From Verrucomicrobiaceae bacterium (GTDB lineage Bacteria; Verrucomicrobiota; Verrucomicrobiia; Verrucomicrobiales; Verrucomicrobiaceae): a stretch of 64,000 nt of DNA. The notes under the pieces are model-generated. The model saw only the letters and a list, made by a program, of their open reading frames with translations. It had not been told where the DNA came from and made no database searches. The stretch lies in the NCBI GenBank assembly GCA_015075365.1, contig JABTUN010000001.1, forward strand, positions 2,108,001 to 2,172,000, given 5' to 3'. Shown here one piece after another: positions 55,047 to 63,823 of this stretch (position 1 is the first letter of the stretch; the number at the start of each line of letters is the position of its first letter). Both the position numbers and the translations under genes were made by a program.

Positions 55047-55108
55047 ACAACGAGATTCAGCCGCGCTCAACCCCTGCACAACCTCACCGGCGCACCGCGC
55101 CTCCCGCC

Positions 55109-55687
55109 ATGCCCTTCGATCCCTCATTGCCCGCGAACAACTCGCCCAAGTCCTCCGCCGTGATGCGCGGCCAGCTCAACGGCCTGCATGACCTCATCAC
55201 GGCCATCCAGACCGTCACCGCCGTGCAGGTCGATGGCGTCACGACGCTGCCGGCGGGCTCTCAGGCCAGCGTGAGCCTGCAACTCACCGGCAACACCCTG
55301 CACTTCACCTTTGGCATCCCGGAAGGCACGCCGGGCGCGCAGGGAAACCCCGGCAATGACGGCGATCCCGGCCCCATCGGCCCGCAGGGGCCGCCCTTTG
55401 CCAGCGCGGTCGTCGATGGCGTCACCACGCTCGATCCCGGCCAGAGCGCGGCGGTGAACGTGTCCTTTGATGGCTCGCAGGTGCATTTCACCTTCTCCAT
55501 CCCGCGCGGTGATCCAGGTGCCACCGGCCCGACCGGCGAGGTGAGCCAGGCGGCTCTCGACGCGGCCATCGGCGGGACGAGCAGCAACACCAACGCGGTG
55601 GGCACCCTGGACGCGCCCATGGCCGATCCCGACGCGGAGGCGCTGCGGCAGAAGGTCAATGAGCTGCTGCTGGCTCTGCGGCGGTGA
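55109..55687 (+). CDS. collagen-like repeat protein, phage-tail-like
   Basis: 192 residues from the ATG at 55109. A helical N-terminus (MRGQLNGLHDLITAIQTVTA) is followed by two copies of a beta/Gly module: VDGVTTLPAGSQASVSLQL with FTFGIPEGTPGAQGNPGNDG (Gly-X-Y repeats), and VDGVTTLDPGQSAAVNVSF with FTFSIPRGDPGATGPTG. A C-terminal helix (LRQKVNELLLALRR) may trimerise. The Gly-X-Y plus small beta-module pattern resembles phage tail-fibre or surface adhesin shafts. No signal peptide and no phage neighbours, so an orphan or prophage relic is possible. Confidence 0.78.
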   Translation: MPFDPSLPANNSPKSSAVMRGQLNGLHDLITAIQTVTAVQVDGVTTLPAGSQASVSLQLTGNTLHFTFGIPEGTPGAQGNPGNDGDPGPIGPQGPPFASAVVDGVTTLDPGQSAAVNVSFDGSQVHFTFSIPRGDPGATGPTGEVSQAALDAAIGGTSSNTNAVGTLDAPMADPDAEALRQKVNELLLALRR

Positions 55688-55749
55688 ACCAGACCCTCTG
55701 GAGTGGCGACGAGAGCAGCCTGTTAGGGAAACGCTCAACCAATCGAGCC

Positions 55750-55841
55750 AACCACGAATGGACACGAATGCACACCAATGAGCCGTTGAGGATCAAGCCG
55801 CTGATTCAGGCATTCGTGTCTGTTCGTGTTCATTCGTGGTT
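55750..55841. repeat. imperfect inverted repeat (ACGAATGGACACGAATG family)
   Basis: Left arm 55750-55780 (AACCACGAATGGACACGAATG followed by CACACCAATG) and right arm 55811-55841 are inverted partners at roughly 25 of 31 positions. Words of this form are dispersed in intergenic regions of many environmental bacteria. It lies after the collagen-like gene and may fold into a long hairpin. Confidence 0.75.
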
Positions 55842-56009
55842 TAGACCGGTTCTCAAAATGTCTGTCAGATTCCCGGCGGCGGGGCAGCCCCATTGGCGGC
55901 GTCATTCGCTCGTCAGCTAGTGTTCCAATAGCCTCCTCGCTCTTTCCTTGCCACTGAAGCCGCCGCGCTCGCCGGTCATTTCAGACATTCGTTTTGAGAA
56001 ACGGTCTAA
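55841..56009. mobile_element. 169-bp MITE-like element
   Basis: Imperfect terminal inverted repeats, TTAGACCGGTTCTCAAAATG with TCTG at the left (55841-55864) and CAGACATTCGTTTTGAGAAA with CGGTCTAA at the right (55982-56009), enclose a segment with no open frame of note. The 387-base gap 55688-56074 otherwise holds only the inverted repeat that this element appears to have interrupted (ATTCGTGGT before it, TCCGTGTTT after it). No matching transposase in the window. Confidence 0.5.
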
Positions 56010-56074
56010 TCCGTGTTTCCTCAGTGTGGGAGCCGCTTCAAAGAGGCACGCTCAAGCATGAACAACGAACCCCT

Positions 56075-56983
56075 TCACGCCCGGGCCAGCCACGGCCCAA
56101 ACTCGGGCGGGATCGCCGCTTCAAAGCTCATCGGCTGGTCGTGGATGGGATGCTGGAAGGCGAGTTTCCAGGCGTGGAGCATGAGGCGTGGTGTCGGCAC
56201 TTTTTGCCGGCCGGGGTGGCCGTAGATGGGATCGCCGAGGATGGGGAAACCGAGCGCCTCCTTCATGTGGACGCGGATTTGATGCGTGCGGCCGGTGAGG
56301 AGGCGGTTTTGGATCAAGGCGCAGCCTTGATGCTCGCCGAGCTTCGTCCATTCGGTGACGGCCTCCTTGCCCGCGCCGTCGTAGAGGATGGCCATGCGTT
56401 TGCGGTCAACCGGATGGCGTCCGATCCTGTTCTGGATGCGGCCGCTGCTTTCCTTCGGCACGCCGTTGATGACGGCGAGGTAGATTTTGGAGAGACGGCG
56501 CTCCGAAAAGGCCTCCGTGAGGCGGCGGTGGGCCGTGTCGTTCTTTGCCACGACCATGCAGCCGCTGGTGTCCTTGTCGAGGCGGTGGACGATGCCGGGG
56601 CGCAGCTCCCCGCCGATGCCGCTGAGGTCGTCGATGTGATGGAGCAGGGCGTTGACGAGCGTGCCGTCCGGATTGCCCTCCGCGGGATGCACCACGAGGC
56701 CGGGCGGCTTGTCGAGCACGACGATGTCCTTGTCCTCGAACAAGATCGTGATGGGGATGTCCTGTGCCTTCACCTCCACGGGCGCGACCTCGGGGATGGT
56801 GACGTGGATGGCATCACCGGCCTTTAAAACGGCACCGGCTTTCGTCGTGCGGCCGTTGAGGGTGATATGGCCGTCCTTGATGAGGTCCTGGATGCGGGTG
56901 CGTGACAATTCTGGCAACCTTTGGGTGAGGTGCTTGTCGAGTCGCTGCCCATGTTCAGCGGCATCCGAGATGATCCAATCCAT
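56075..56983 (-). CDS. 23S rRNA pseudouridine synthase, RluA/RluD family
   Basis: 302 residues. An N-terminal S4 RNA-binding domain (QRLDKHLTQRLPELSRTRIQ, then GHITLNGRTTKAG) is followed by the synthase domain: VVLDKPPGLVVHPAEGN, catalytic Asp in PGIVHRLDKDTSGCMV, and LLTGRTHQIRVHM. The order matches RluD, which modifies helix 69 of 23S rRNA; RluC is a close alternative. Divergent from the Ser/Thr kinase gene across a 93-base AT-rich spacer (TTAAGATTCAAATTAATTAG) that must hold both promoters. Confidence 0.93.
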   Translation of the reverse strand: MDWIISDAAEHGQRLDKHLTQRLPELSRTRIQDLIKDGHITLNGRTTKAGAVLKAGDAIHVTIPEVAPVEVKAQDIPITILFEDKDIVVLDKPPGLVVHPAEGNPDGTLVNALLHHIDDLSGIGGELRPGIVHRLDKDTSGCMVVAKNDTAHRRLTEAFSERRLSKIYLAVINGVPKESSGRIQNRIGRHPVDRKRMAILYDGAGKEAVTEWTKLGEHQGCALIQNRLLTGRTHQIRVHMKEALGFPILGDPIYGHPGRQKVPTPRLMLHAWKLAFQHPIHDQPMSFEAAIPPEFGPWLARA

Positions 56984-57076
56984 GACACATAGTTAAGATT
57001 CAAATTAATTAGGCAATCTGTAATTTCTGGCATACATCCCGCGTCCCTTGGCGGCGTTTTAGCCTAGACCCCCAGC

Positions 57077-59560
57077 GTGACAATCCCCCCTCCAGAACAG
57101 ACCTTTCTCAGCACCTGTCCCGTGTGTCAGGAGCAGATTGATGTCACGTCCTTGGAGCCCTTCACCAAGCTGAAATGCCCCTTCTGCGGCCAGATGGTGC
57201 GCGTGCGGCGGCGTTTCGACCATTTCATGATCGTGCGCCAGATCGGCGAGGGCGGCATGAGCCGCGTGTTCGAGGCGGAGGACGAGACGCTCGGCCGCCG
57301 CGTGGCGCTGAAAATCCTCAACCGCCAGTACTCGCGGGACGCGGCACGGCTGGAGCAGTTTCGCCAGGAGGCGCTCATCACGGCCAGCATCACGCATCCC
57401 AACGTCATCAAGCTCTATTCCGTAGGCTATGACCAGGGCTACTTTTACCTGGCCATGGAGCTCGTCGGCGGCGGCAGCCTGGAGCAGCGCATCCGCCGGG
57501 AGGGGAAGCTGAAGGAGGGGGAGGCGCTGCGCATCGGCCACGAGGTGGCGGAAGGCCTCCGCGCCGCCCAGGACGAGGGCCTGATCCACCGCGATGTGAA
57601 GCCGGCGAACATCCTGTTCACCGAGACCGGCACGGCGAAGGTCGTGGACTTCGGCCTGGCGCTGTTCACCGAGCGCGGACCGGATAAAAGCGCCGAAATC
57701 TGGGCCACGCCTTACTATGTGGCCCCGGAAAAGATCCTGCAGAACCGCGAGGACTACCGCAGCGATATTTTCAGCCTGGGCGCCACGCTGTTTCACGCGC
57801 TGACAGGTTCGCCGCCGCATCGTGTGGACAGCCATGCCATTGAGGAGCTGCGCCGGATCAAGAGCCGCCGGGTGACGCTGGGGGACAGCGGCCTGCGTTT
57901 CTCCGCGCGCACGGAGCATGTCGTCAACCACATGCTCAGCTTCAAGCCGGAGGACCGCTTCGCCAACTACGACGAGGTCGTCGAGGAACTGCGGCTGGCG
58001 GACGGCCTGCTCAACCAGGCCGGCATCCGGCGGCGGCTCTTCTCCCGCCGTGCGAAACTCATCGGCTCGGTGGCCGCGGCCGTCATGCTGGCCTTTTTTG
58101 TCGGCTGGCTGCTGGGTGAGGGGCGGCAGATCAGCACGAGCAAAAAAATCGCGCGCCAGCTCGGCACGGTGGAGTCCGGCGCGCTGGACGGCGGCGGTGT
58201 GACCGTGCGCGCGGGCAGCAAGACCACGGCGGAGACCTTTTTGGAGGCGCGCCAGGACATGCTCGACACGGATGCCAAGCCGGCCACGGCAAAGGGCAAG
58301 TTTGACCGCATCGCCTCCTCCGACGACACCCGCCAGCCCACGCGCTGCTGGGCGCGCTTCAACGCCGCGATGTGCGCCATCATGCTCAGCGAGCGCGGCT
58401 CCACCAAGGATCGTGAGCGTGTCATCGCGGAGTTTCGCGATCTCGCGCGCCTCGCCGCGAAGCCGGAGGCCGCCAGCGCGAGCGCGGGCCTGAGCCGTTT
58501 TTTCACCACACTGGCGGAGCGCATGGAAAAAGGCCCCGGGCTGGGCCTCCCCCTCGAAAAACTCGGCTACAGCACGCAAAACGAGGAGCTGCTCGGCTAT
58601 CTGGTGCATGGTCTGGCGGAGTGGCACTTCGGACACGATGTGCTGGCCGCGGCGGACGCCATGGAGTACTTCGAGTCCCATCGCGGCGACATCAAAACAA
58701 CCGCGGAGGGCGGCGCGTCCTCCGCCGCGGAGTGGGTCCCGGCCTACACGGCCATCGTGCAGCGCTACAAGCGTGATTTCGAGCCCGTGCGCACGGCGCT
58801 CAAGGTCCACAAGGCGGACACGCTTGACCACGTCCGCGCCGCGCTCGACCAAGTGCGCGGCGCGCTCGATTCCCTCGAGAAAAGCGGGGCGCGCAAGCTC
58901 CGGTCCGGCCCCTACCTGGCCCAGATCGAGGGCATGGAGGCCGGTTTGAAGAGAGAACTCTCCCGCATCAAGTTCGAGGCGCAGACGCAGGCCCGCCTGG
59001 AGAGCGAATCCCGCCGCAAGGCCGATCTTTCGCAGCTTGCCGAGGTCAACGCGCTCATCCCCGCGCTCGTGCAGGGCTACGACTACTCCCGCGTCATCGA
59101 CCTGCTGACCGATTTTCGTTTTGAGACGCCGGATGTACGCACCGCGCTGGAGGGACGCCTCTATCTCTACTCGTCGGCGGATGAGTTCACCCACAAGCTG
59201 CGGCAGGATCTCTCCACCAAGGGCTGGACCGGGCAGGTTCACCGTCGGGAGGGCGGCCCGCTCACGGGAACGGTGACCTGGAGCGCCGCGGACCCGGATC
59301 ATGTGCAGATCAAGGTCGAGGGCGGCACACTCGCCGTTGCCTTCGACTCCATCAGCCCGCGCAGCCTGGTCGAGATCGCGCAGGCCTTCACCGCACAGAT
59401 CACGGACTCCACGGAGTACTATCGCCGCCAGGAGCTCACGGCTGCGTTTGCCCGCGCCGCCGGCCTTTCGGAGCTGTCCACCACCCTCGCCGCGCAGCTC
59501 ATGGAGGAGAACCGCCTCTTCCGCAGCCGCTGGATGAAGGTGATGGAGGCCGGCATCTGA
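57077..59560 (+). CDS. membrane-anchored Ser/Thr protein kinase with N-terminal zinc ribbon
   Basis: 827 residues from a GTG at 57077. Residues 13-37 carry two CxxC pairs (CPVCQEQ and CPFCGQ), a zinc ribbon. The kinase domain follows: IGEGGMSRVFEAED (Gly loop), ALKIL (Lys), catalytic Asp173 in HRDVKPANILF, DFGLALF, and ATPYYVAPEK. Residues about 326-345 form one membrane segment (VAAAVMLAFFVGWLL), and the 480-residue outer part is helical, Ala-rich and TPR-like. Such kinases are typical of the phylum. Regulated targets unknown. Confidence 0.93.
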   Translation: MTIPPPEQTFLSTCPVCQEQIDVTSLEPFTKLKCPFCGQMVRVRRRFDHFMIVRQIGEGGMSRVFEAEDETLGRRVALKILNRQYSRDAARLEQFRQEALITASITHPNVIKLYSVGYDQGYFYLAMELVGGGSLEQRIRREGKLKEGEALRIGHEVAEGLRAAQDEGLIHRDVKPANILFTETGTAKVVDFGLALFTERGPDKSAEIWATPYYVAPEKILQNREDYRSDIFSLGATLFHALTGSPPHRVDSHAIEELRRIKSRRVTLGDSGLRFSARTEHVVNHMLSFKPEDRFANYDEVVEELRLADGLLNQAGIRRRLFSRRAKLIGSVAAAVMLAFFVGWLLGEGRQISTSKKIARQLGTVESGALDGGGVTVRAGSKTTAETFLEARQDMLDTDAKPATAKGKFDRIASSDDTRQPTRCWARFNAAMCAIMLSERGSTKDRERVIAEFRDLARLAAKPEAASASAGLSRFFTTLAERMEKGPGLGLPLEKLGYSTQNEELLGYLVHGLAEWHFGHDVLAAADAMEYFESHRGDIKTTAEGGASSAAEWVPAYTAIVQRYKRDFEPVRTALKVHKADTLDHVRAALDQVRGALDSLEKSGARKLRSGPYLAQIEGMEAGLKRELSRIKFEAQTQARLESESRRKADLSQLAEVNALIPALVQGYDYSRVIDLLTDFRFETPDVRTALEGRLYLYSSADEFTHKLRQDLSTKGWTGQVHRREGGPLTGTVTWSAADPDHVQIKVEGGTLAVAFDSISPRSLVEIAQAFTAQITDSTEYYRRQELTAAFARAAGLSELSTTLAAQLMEENRLFRSRWMKVMEAGI

Positions 59561-59637
59561 GCAAAGGGCAGAGGGCGAAGAGCAAAGAGCCGTGATCAGG
59601 TCAAAGGCGACCGCAGGCCATTCCGTGACTCCACGCT

Positions 59638-60468
59638 TCAGATCATCGCCAGCGCTTCTTCCACGCCCGCGCCGTCATGCACCATCGCCATCAGCGCGCG
59701 GGTGATGCCCTTCGGATTCGGGTGCTGGATCACGTTGCGCCCATACACGATGCCCGCCGCGCCTTGCTGAAGCAGGCCCTGCGTGCGCTCCAGGATCTCG
59801 CGGTCGCTCACCCGGCCGCCGCCGCGCACCAGCACCGGGATGCCGGAGGCCGCCTCGATGATCTTGTGGTAGCGGCTCACATCGTCCGTGGGGTCCGCCT
59901 TGATGATGTCCGCGCCCAGCTCCACCGCCTGGCGCACGAGGTAGGTGATGGCGGTCTCATCTCCGTTCACCATGTAGCCGCCGGCCTTTTCATTTGGCTG
60001 GAAAACCAGCGGCTCCACCATCATCGGCATGCCATAGTAATCGGCCTGCGGCTTGAGCTTGAGGATGTTTTCCACGCACTCCGCATGCACCTCGGGTGCG
60101 CCGGGAATCTGGAACAGGTTCACACACACGCAGGACGCGTCGTAGCGCACCGCCTGGAGCATGCAGTCCTCGATCATGAGGCTGAAGCGGCGGTTTTCCG
60201 GCAGCGTCTTGCCGTAGATGTTCGCCACGTCCGTGCGCAGCACGAGGCTCGGTTTCTGGCGGCCTGGGATCTCCTGCAAGTGCCGCGCCATGCCCAGCGT
60301 GAGCTGGATCGCGTCCGGTGCCGCCTCCACCAGCGTCTCCACCACCTTCCGCATGTCCTCGATGCCTTGCAAAAAGCCCGGCTGGTTGAAAAACCCATGA
60401 TCGACGGCCACATCGAAGCAGCGGTTGGATTTGGCGTTGAAAAGGCGTTTGAGGCGGAAGGATTTCAT
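59638..60468 (-). CDS. class I fructose-bisphosphate aldolase/DeoC-LsrF-type aldolase
   Basis: 276 residues from the ATG at 60468. Features are CFDVAVDHGFFNQPGF (family start with catalytic Asp-His), DAIQLTLGMARHL, GMPMMVEPLVF, Schiff-base Lys in GADIIKADPTDD, and VLVRGGGRVSDREILE with a phosphate-binding Gly loop (GAAGIVYGRN). This is the archaeal-type/FbaB-LsrF aldolase family; LsrF-like roles in keto-sugar phosphates are possible. No operon partner is evident; the next minus-strand gene upstream, the RAYT at 60568, lies 99 bp away. Confidence 0.88.
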   Translation of the reverse strand: MKSFRLKRLFNAKSNRCFDVAVDHGFFNQPGFLQGIEDMRKVVETLVEAAPDAIQLTLGMARHLQEIPGRQKPSLVLRTDVANIYGKTLPENRRFSLMIEDCMLQAVRYDASCVCVNLFQIPGAPEVHAECVENILKLKPQADYYGMPMMVEPLVFQPNEKAGGYMVNGDETAITYLVRQAVELGADIIKADPTDDVSRYHKIIEAASGIPVLVRGGGRVSDREILERTQGLLQQGAAGIVYGRNVIQHPNPKGITRALMAMVHDGAGVEEALAMI

Positions 60469-60567
60469 GGTCGGAAAGGGGCCTCTACAAGCGGCCTGAG
60501 TGAGCGTCAACTTTCACAGCGCCAGCGTTCCCGGACTGCGGCGTCTTCAGCTCCGCTTTCGAGCGTG

Positions 60568-61146
60568 TTACTTCTCCCACTCCGGCTCAAACTCATCCTC
60601 CACCCTCAACCGGTCCGTTTTGAACCGGTAGATCGCATTCACCATCGCAGGCGCCGTCTCTCTCTCAAACCATCCCGCCGAGCACCACGGATACTCTTTC
60701 GCGTCCTTCACCAGTCCATGCTTCACCGCGTTGTTGTGCGTGTAGTTCAGCCTCGCCAAATAAGACGTGCGATGCGTGAGCAGCGTTTCCCAGTAGTTGT
60801 GCCACACCTGGCGGTCCGGCGCGGCATCGAGCTTGTTGATCCACCGCGCCAACGGCCCGTGCAGCGCCCGAATCAAGAAAGGAAGCGATTCGGCATCGGT
60901 GGCGTTCGCGGGCGATTTCGCGACGAAGTGGTAGTGATTCGAGAAAACCGCCCAGGCTTCGAGCCGCCAGCCAAAATCGCGTGTGACAGTCAGCAGGCCG
61001 CGATGGAGCACTTCGAGGCGCGCGGGATCACGGAAGTGATGCTGCTTTTGATAAGTGGACGCGGTGACGAAGTAGATGCCGGTCGCATCGAGCAGATGCG
61101 TGGGCGCGTGCGGCCAGGGCGGAGACTGGTCGGGATGGCGGGGCAT
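60568..61146 (-). CDS. REP-associated tyrosine transposase (RAYT)
   Basis: 192 residues, Y1 transposase domain (PF01797-like). HUH motif in VFSNHYHFVAKS (His-Tyr-His) and catalytic Tyr in TSYLARLNYTHNNAVKHGLV. GIYFVTASTYQKQHHF is the family N-terminus and EYPWCSAGWF the family C-terminal block. RAYTs are usually single-copy, domesticated and associated with REP palindromes spread in intergenic regions. REP-like palindromes at 54982-55046 and 53015-53038 are candidate partners. No flanking insertion sequence ends seen. Confidence 0.9.
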   Translation of the reverse strand: MPRHPDQSPPWPHAPTHLLDATGIYFVTASTYQKQHHFRDPARLEVLHRGLLTVTRDFGWRLEAWAVFSNHYHFVAKSPANATDAESLPFLIRALHGPLARWINKLDAAPDRQVWHNYWETLLTHRTSYLARLNYTHNNAVKHGLVKDAKEYPWCSAGWFERETAPAMVNAIYRFKTDRLRVEDEFEPEWEK

Positions 61147-61190
61147 GAATGACGGATGACTTGGGGCTTCCGTGAGGACAAAATGGATCT

Positions 61191-62324
61191 TTAGGCGCGT
61201 TGGGGCGTGACGAAAGCGGCGCTGAAGACGCCGCGCTCCGTGGACGCTTCGCGTAAAATCGCCACCAGCTCAGGATGCGTTAGCGCCACCGGGTTTGCCT
61301 TCATGCTGCTCGCGGCGGACGCTTTGCGGGCGATTTCCTCCAAGTCGGCTTCCTGGATGCCCCAGGCGCTTAGTTTGGGGATGCGCAGACGCTCTGCCAT
61401 GCCGCGCAGCCACGAAAGGGCATCGCCGCCGAGCATTTCACCGACACGCTCAAACTTTTCGCGGTTCGTGACGCGCTGCGCGTTCGCACTCCACACGGGG
61501 GCCAGCAGCGCCGCGCACACCGCGCCGTGCGGCGCGTGAAACATGCCGCCGATGGGCGCGGCGAAGCCATGCACCGCCCCCAGGCCCGCGTTTGCCAGCG
61601 CCATGCCGCTGTAGAGCGCGCACAGCGCCATGTCCTCGCGCGCGTCGAGGTCGTTTCCATCGTGAAAAGCCCTCTCCAGCGACCTCGCCGCGCGCTGGAT
61701 GCCATCGACGCACAGCGCGTCCGTCAGCGGCTGCGCGCGCAGACAAACGAAGGCCTCCAGGCACTGCGTCAGCGCGTCCATGCCGCTCGCGGCGGTCACG
61801 GCGGGCGGCACGCCGCGCGCGAGCTCAGGATCGATCAATGCCACGCGCGGCAGCATGCTCGCATGACGCAGGCTGGCCTTCACGCGATGCGTTTCGCTGG
61901 CGATCACCGCGTTGCGCGTGGCCTCCGCGCCGGTGCCGGCGGTTGTTGGCACCGCGATGAAGGGCAGGGGGGAGGCATCTAGCGGCCTGCCCTCGCCGAT
62001 CACCTCAATATACCGCATCAAATCGCCCGGCTGCGTCGCCATGGCGGCGATGGCCTTGCCCGCGTCGATCACACTGCCGCCGCCGATCGCCACCACGACA
62101 TCGATTTCGGCCGTCAAAGCCCTTCCACGCTCCAAATCGGCCACGGTGGGCTCGCCACCCACGGAGACGCGTTTCGCCTTGGGAAGCACGGGGAAGCGAT
62201 TCGGATCGCTTCCGGTCACGAGCAGCACGTTTTCGCCGAATCCGGCACAAATCGCCTCCAGTTCGGCCACCACGCCGCGTCCGAACACAATCCTTTGGGC
62301 CGTGGCAAACTCGAAACGATTCAT
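61191..62324 (-). CDS. iron-containing alcohol dehydrogenase (type III)
   Basis: 377 residues from the ATG at 62324 (MNRFEFATAQRIVFG). Longer frames extend into the antisense of the DUF1501 gene and are rejected. NAD-binding GGGSVIDAGKAIAAMATQ, TTAGTGAEATRNAVI, and metal ligands in HGFAAPIGGMFHAPHGAVCA. The family includes lactaldehyde, butanol and glycerol dehydrogenases. Divergent from the DUF1501 gene (91 bp between starts). Confidence 0.92.
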   Translation of the reverse strand: MNRFEFATAQRIVFGRGVVAELEAICAGFGENVLLVTGSDPNRFPVLPKAKRVSVGGEPTVADLERGRALTAEIDVVVAIGGGSVIDAGKAIAAMATQPGDLMRYIEVIGEGRPLDASPLPFIAVPTTAGTGAEATRNAVIASETHRVKASLRHASMLPRVALIDPELARGVPPAVTAASGMDALTQCLEAFVCLRAQPLTDALCVDGIQRAARSLERAFHDGNDLDAREDMALCALYSGMALANAGLGAVHGFAAPIGGMFHAPHGAVCAALLAPVWSANAQRVTNREKFERVGEMLGGDALSWLRGMAERLRIPKLSAWGIQEADLEEIARKASAASSMKANPVALTHPELVAILREASTERGVFSAAFVTPQRA

Positions 62325-62415
62325 GACGCCCTTTTGGTTCCGCCATCGGGCCAAATCAATCGAAAGAAGCCCGGTGGCGATGGAGCGGCACCCACAGGCC
62401 CGTATTCGCCCGGTC

Positions 62416-63810
62416 ATGCTCTCCTTCACCAGCCCGGCCAGCAGTCCGTCACGCCTCCACCGGCGTGATTTTCTGCGCATTGGCGGCCTGGGGCTCGGCG
62501 GGCTGGGTTTGAGCGATCTGATGGCTCTGGAGGCGGCCAGGAAAAGCCTCATCAAGGACAAGTCGGTCATCTTTCTCTTCATGCACGGCGGTCCTTCGCA
62601 GTTCGAGACCTTTGACCCGAAGATGGACGCGCCTTCGGAGATCCGCAGCGTCACGGGTGAGATCAAGACCTCCATTCCGGGCATCACCTTCGGCGGCACG
62701 TTTGAGCGTCTGGCCAGGCTGGCGGACAAGTTCAGCATCGTGCGCTCATTCGTCACGGGCGATTCGGTGCATGACATCAAGACCATCGTCGGCAAGGACA
62801 CGCTGAAGGCCAATCTCGGCTCGCTCTACTCGCGCATCGCCGGTCCTTTGCGCAAAGGCAGCGCGATGCCGACCAATGTGGCGCTTTTCCCGCAGGCCGT
62901 GGAGGCCAAGGCGGGGCCGGTGATCAAGCAGTTCGGCGATTTCACGTCCAGCGGCGAGCTGGGGGCCACTTTCCAGCCCTTCGTGCCCGGCACCGGCGCG
63001 GGCGCGCAGGCAGACATGACGTTGAAGCTGCCTCAGGCGCGTCTCGATGACCGGCGTGCGCTGCTGGGCTCCCTGGATCAATGGAAACGCGATCTGGACC
63101 GCGTCGAGGCGCTCGGCGGCATGTCGGAGTTTCAATCACTGGCCTTCGATGTGCTGCGGCGCGGCGTTTCGGACGCGTTTGACCTCTCAAAAGAGGACCC
63201 GCGCCTCATCGCCCGCTACGACACCGCTCCGCTGCTGCCCAAGGACCGCATCAGCACCGAGTGGCGCAACCGTGAGCACTATGCGGACAATGCCGCGACG
63301 CTTGGCAGGCTGCTGTTGCTCGCGCGCCGGCTGTGCGAGCGCGGCTGCGGTTTTGTCACTGTCACCACCAGCTTCGTGTGGGACATGCACGCGGACATCA
63401 ACAACGCCCCGGTGCGCACCGGCATGGATTATGTGGGACGGCCCTTCGATCACGCCGTCTCCGCGCTCATCGAGGACATCGAGGCGCGTGGTTTGAGCGA
63501 GAAAATCATGCTCGTGTGCTGCGGTGAGATGGGCCGCACGCCGAGGCTGAACGCCAAGGGCGGGCGCGACCACTGGGGCGGCCTGGCACCGCTCATGATC
63601 TACGGCGGCGGGCTGAAAATGGGCCGCGTCATCGGCCAGTCCGCCCGCCATGGCGGCGAGCCGTCCTCCCAGCCCGTCACCATTCCCGATCTTGTCTCCA
63701 CCATCATGCACACGCTCGTCGATGTGGCCGAGGCGCGCGTCACCGACGGCCTGCCGACGAACCTGCTCAACGTCCTTTCCCGTGGCGAGCCAATCCGTGG
63801 CCTCGTCTGA
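62416..63810 (+). CDS. Tat-exported DUF1501 protein
   Basis: 464 residues from the ATG at 62416. The twin-arginine signal is SRLHRRDFLRIGGLGLGGLG; upstream in-frame starts fall within the antisense of the alcohol dehydrogenase. FLFMHGGPSQFETFDPK is the DUF1501 metal-binding start, and AEMGRTPRLNAKGGRDHWGG appears as CCGEMGRTPRLNAKGGRDHW. DUF1501 proteins resemble sulfatase/alkaline-phosphatase folds and are common beside DUF1549/PSCyt1 proteins in Planctomycetes and Verrucomicrobia; function unknown. Confidence 0.93.
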   Translation: MLSFTSPASSPSRLHRRDFLRIGGLGLGGLGLSDLMALEAARKSLIKDKSVIFLFMHGGPSQFETFDPKMDAPSEIRSVTGEIKTSIPGITFGGTFERLARLADKFSIVRSFVTGDSVHDIKTIVGKDTLKANLGSLYSRIAGPLRKGSAMPTNVALFPQAVEAKAGPVIKQFGDFTSSGELGATFQPFVPGTGAGAQADMTLKLPQARLDDRRALLGSLDQWKRDLDRVEALGGMSEFQSLAFDVLRRGVSDAFDLSKEDPRLIARYDTAPLLPKDRISTEWRNREHYADNAATLGRLLLLARRLCERGCGFVTVTTSFVWDMHADINNAPVRTGMDYVGRPFDHAVSALIEDIEARGLSEKIMLVCCGEMGRTPRLNAKGGRDHWGGLAPLMIYGGGLKMGRVIGQSARHGGEPSSQPVTIPDLVSTIMHTLVDVAEARVTDGLPTNLLNVLSRGEPIRGLV

Positions 63811-63823
63811 TTTTTCCGCTCCC

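Larger units (their letters stand above)
53978..55108. other. repeat-rich region without intact genes
   Basis: 1.1 kb holding an 8-base inverted repeat GTGATATT/AATATCAC (54158-54165 and 54176-54183), a stretch 54240-54470 in which the minus frame (LHGGEISRTAGQSFFGNVQPG) reads like a coding relic but has no start or family, the minisatellite, a truncated gene end and the REP-like palindrome listed separately. No complete gene is supported. Confidence 0.6.
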
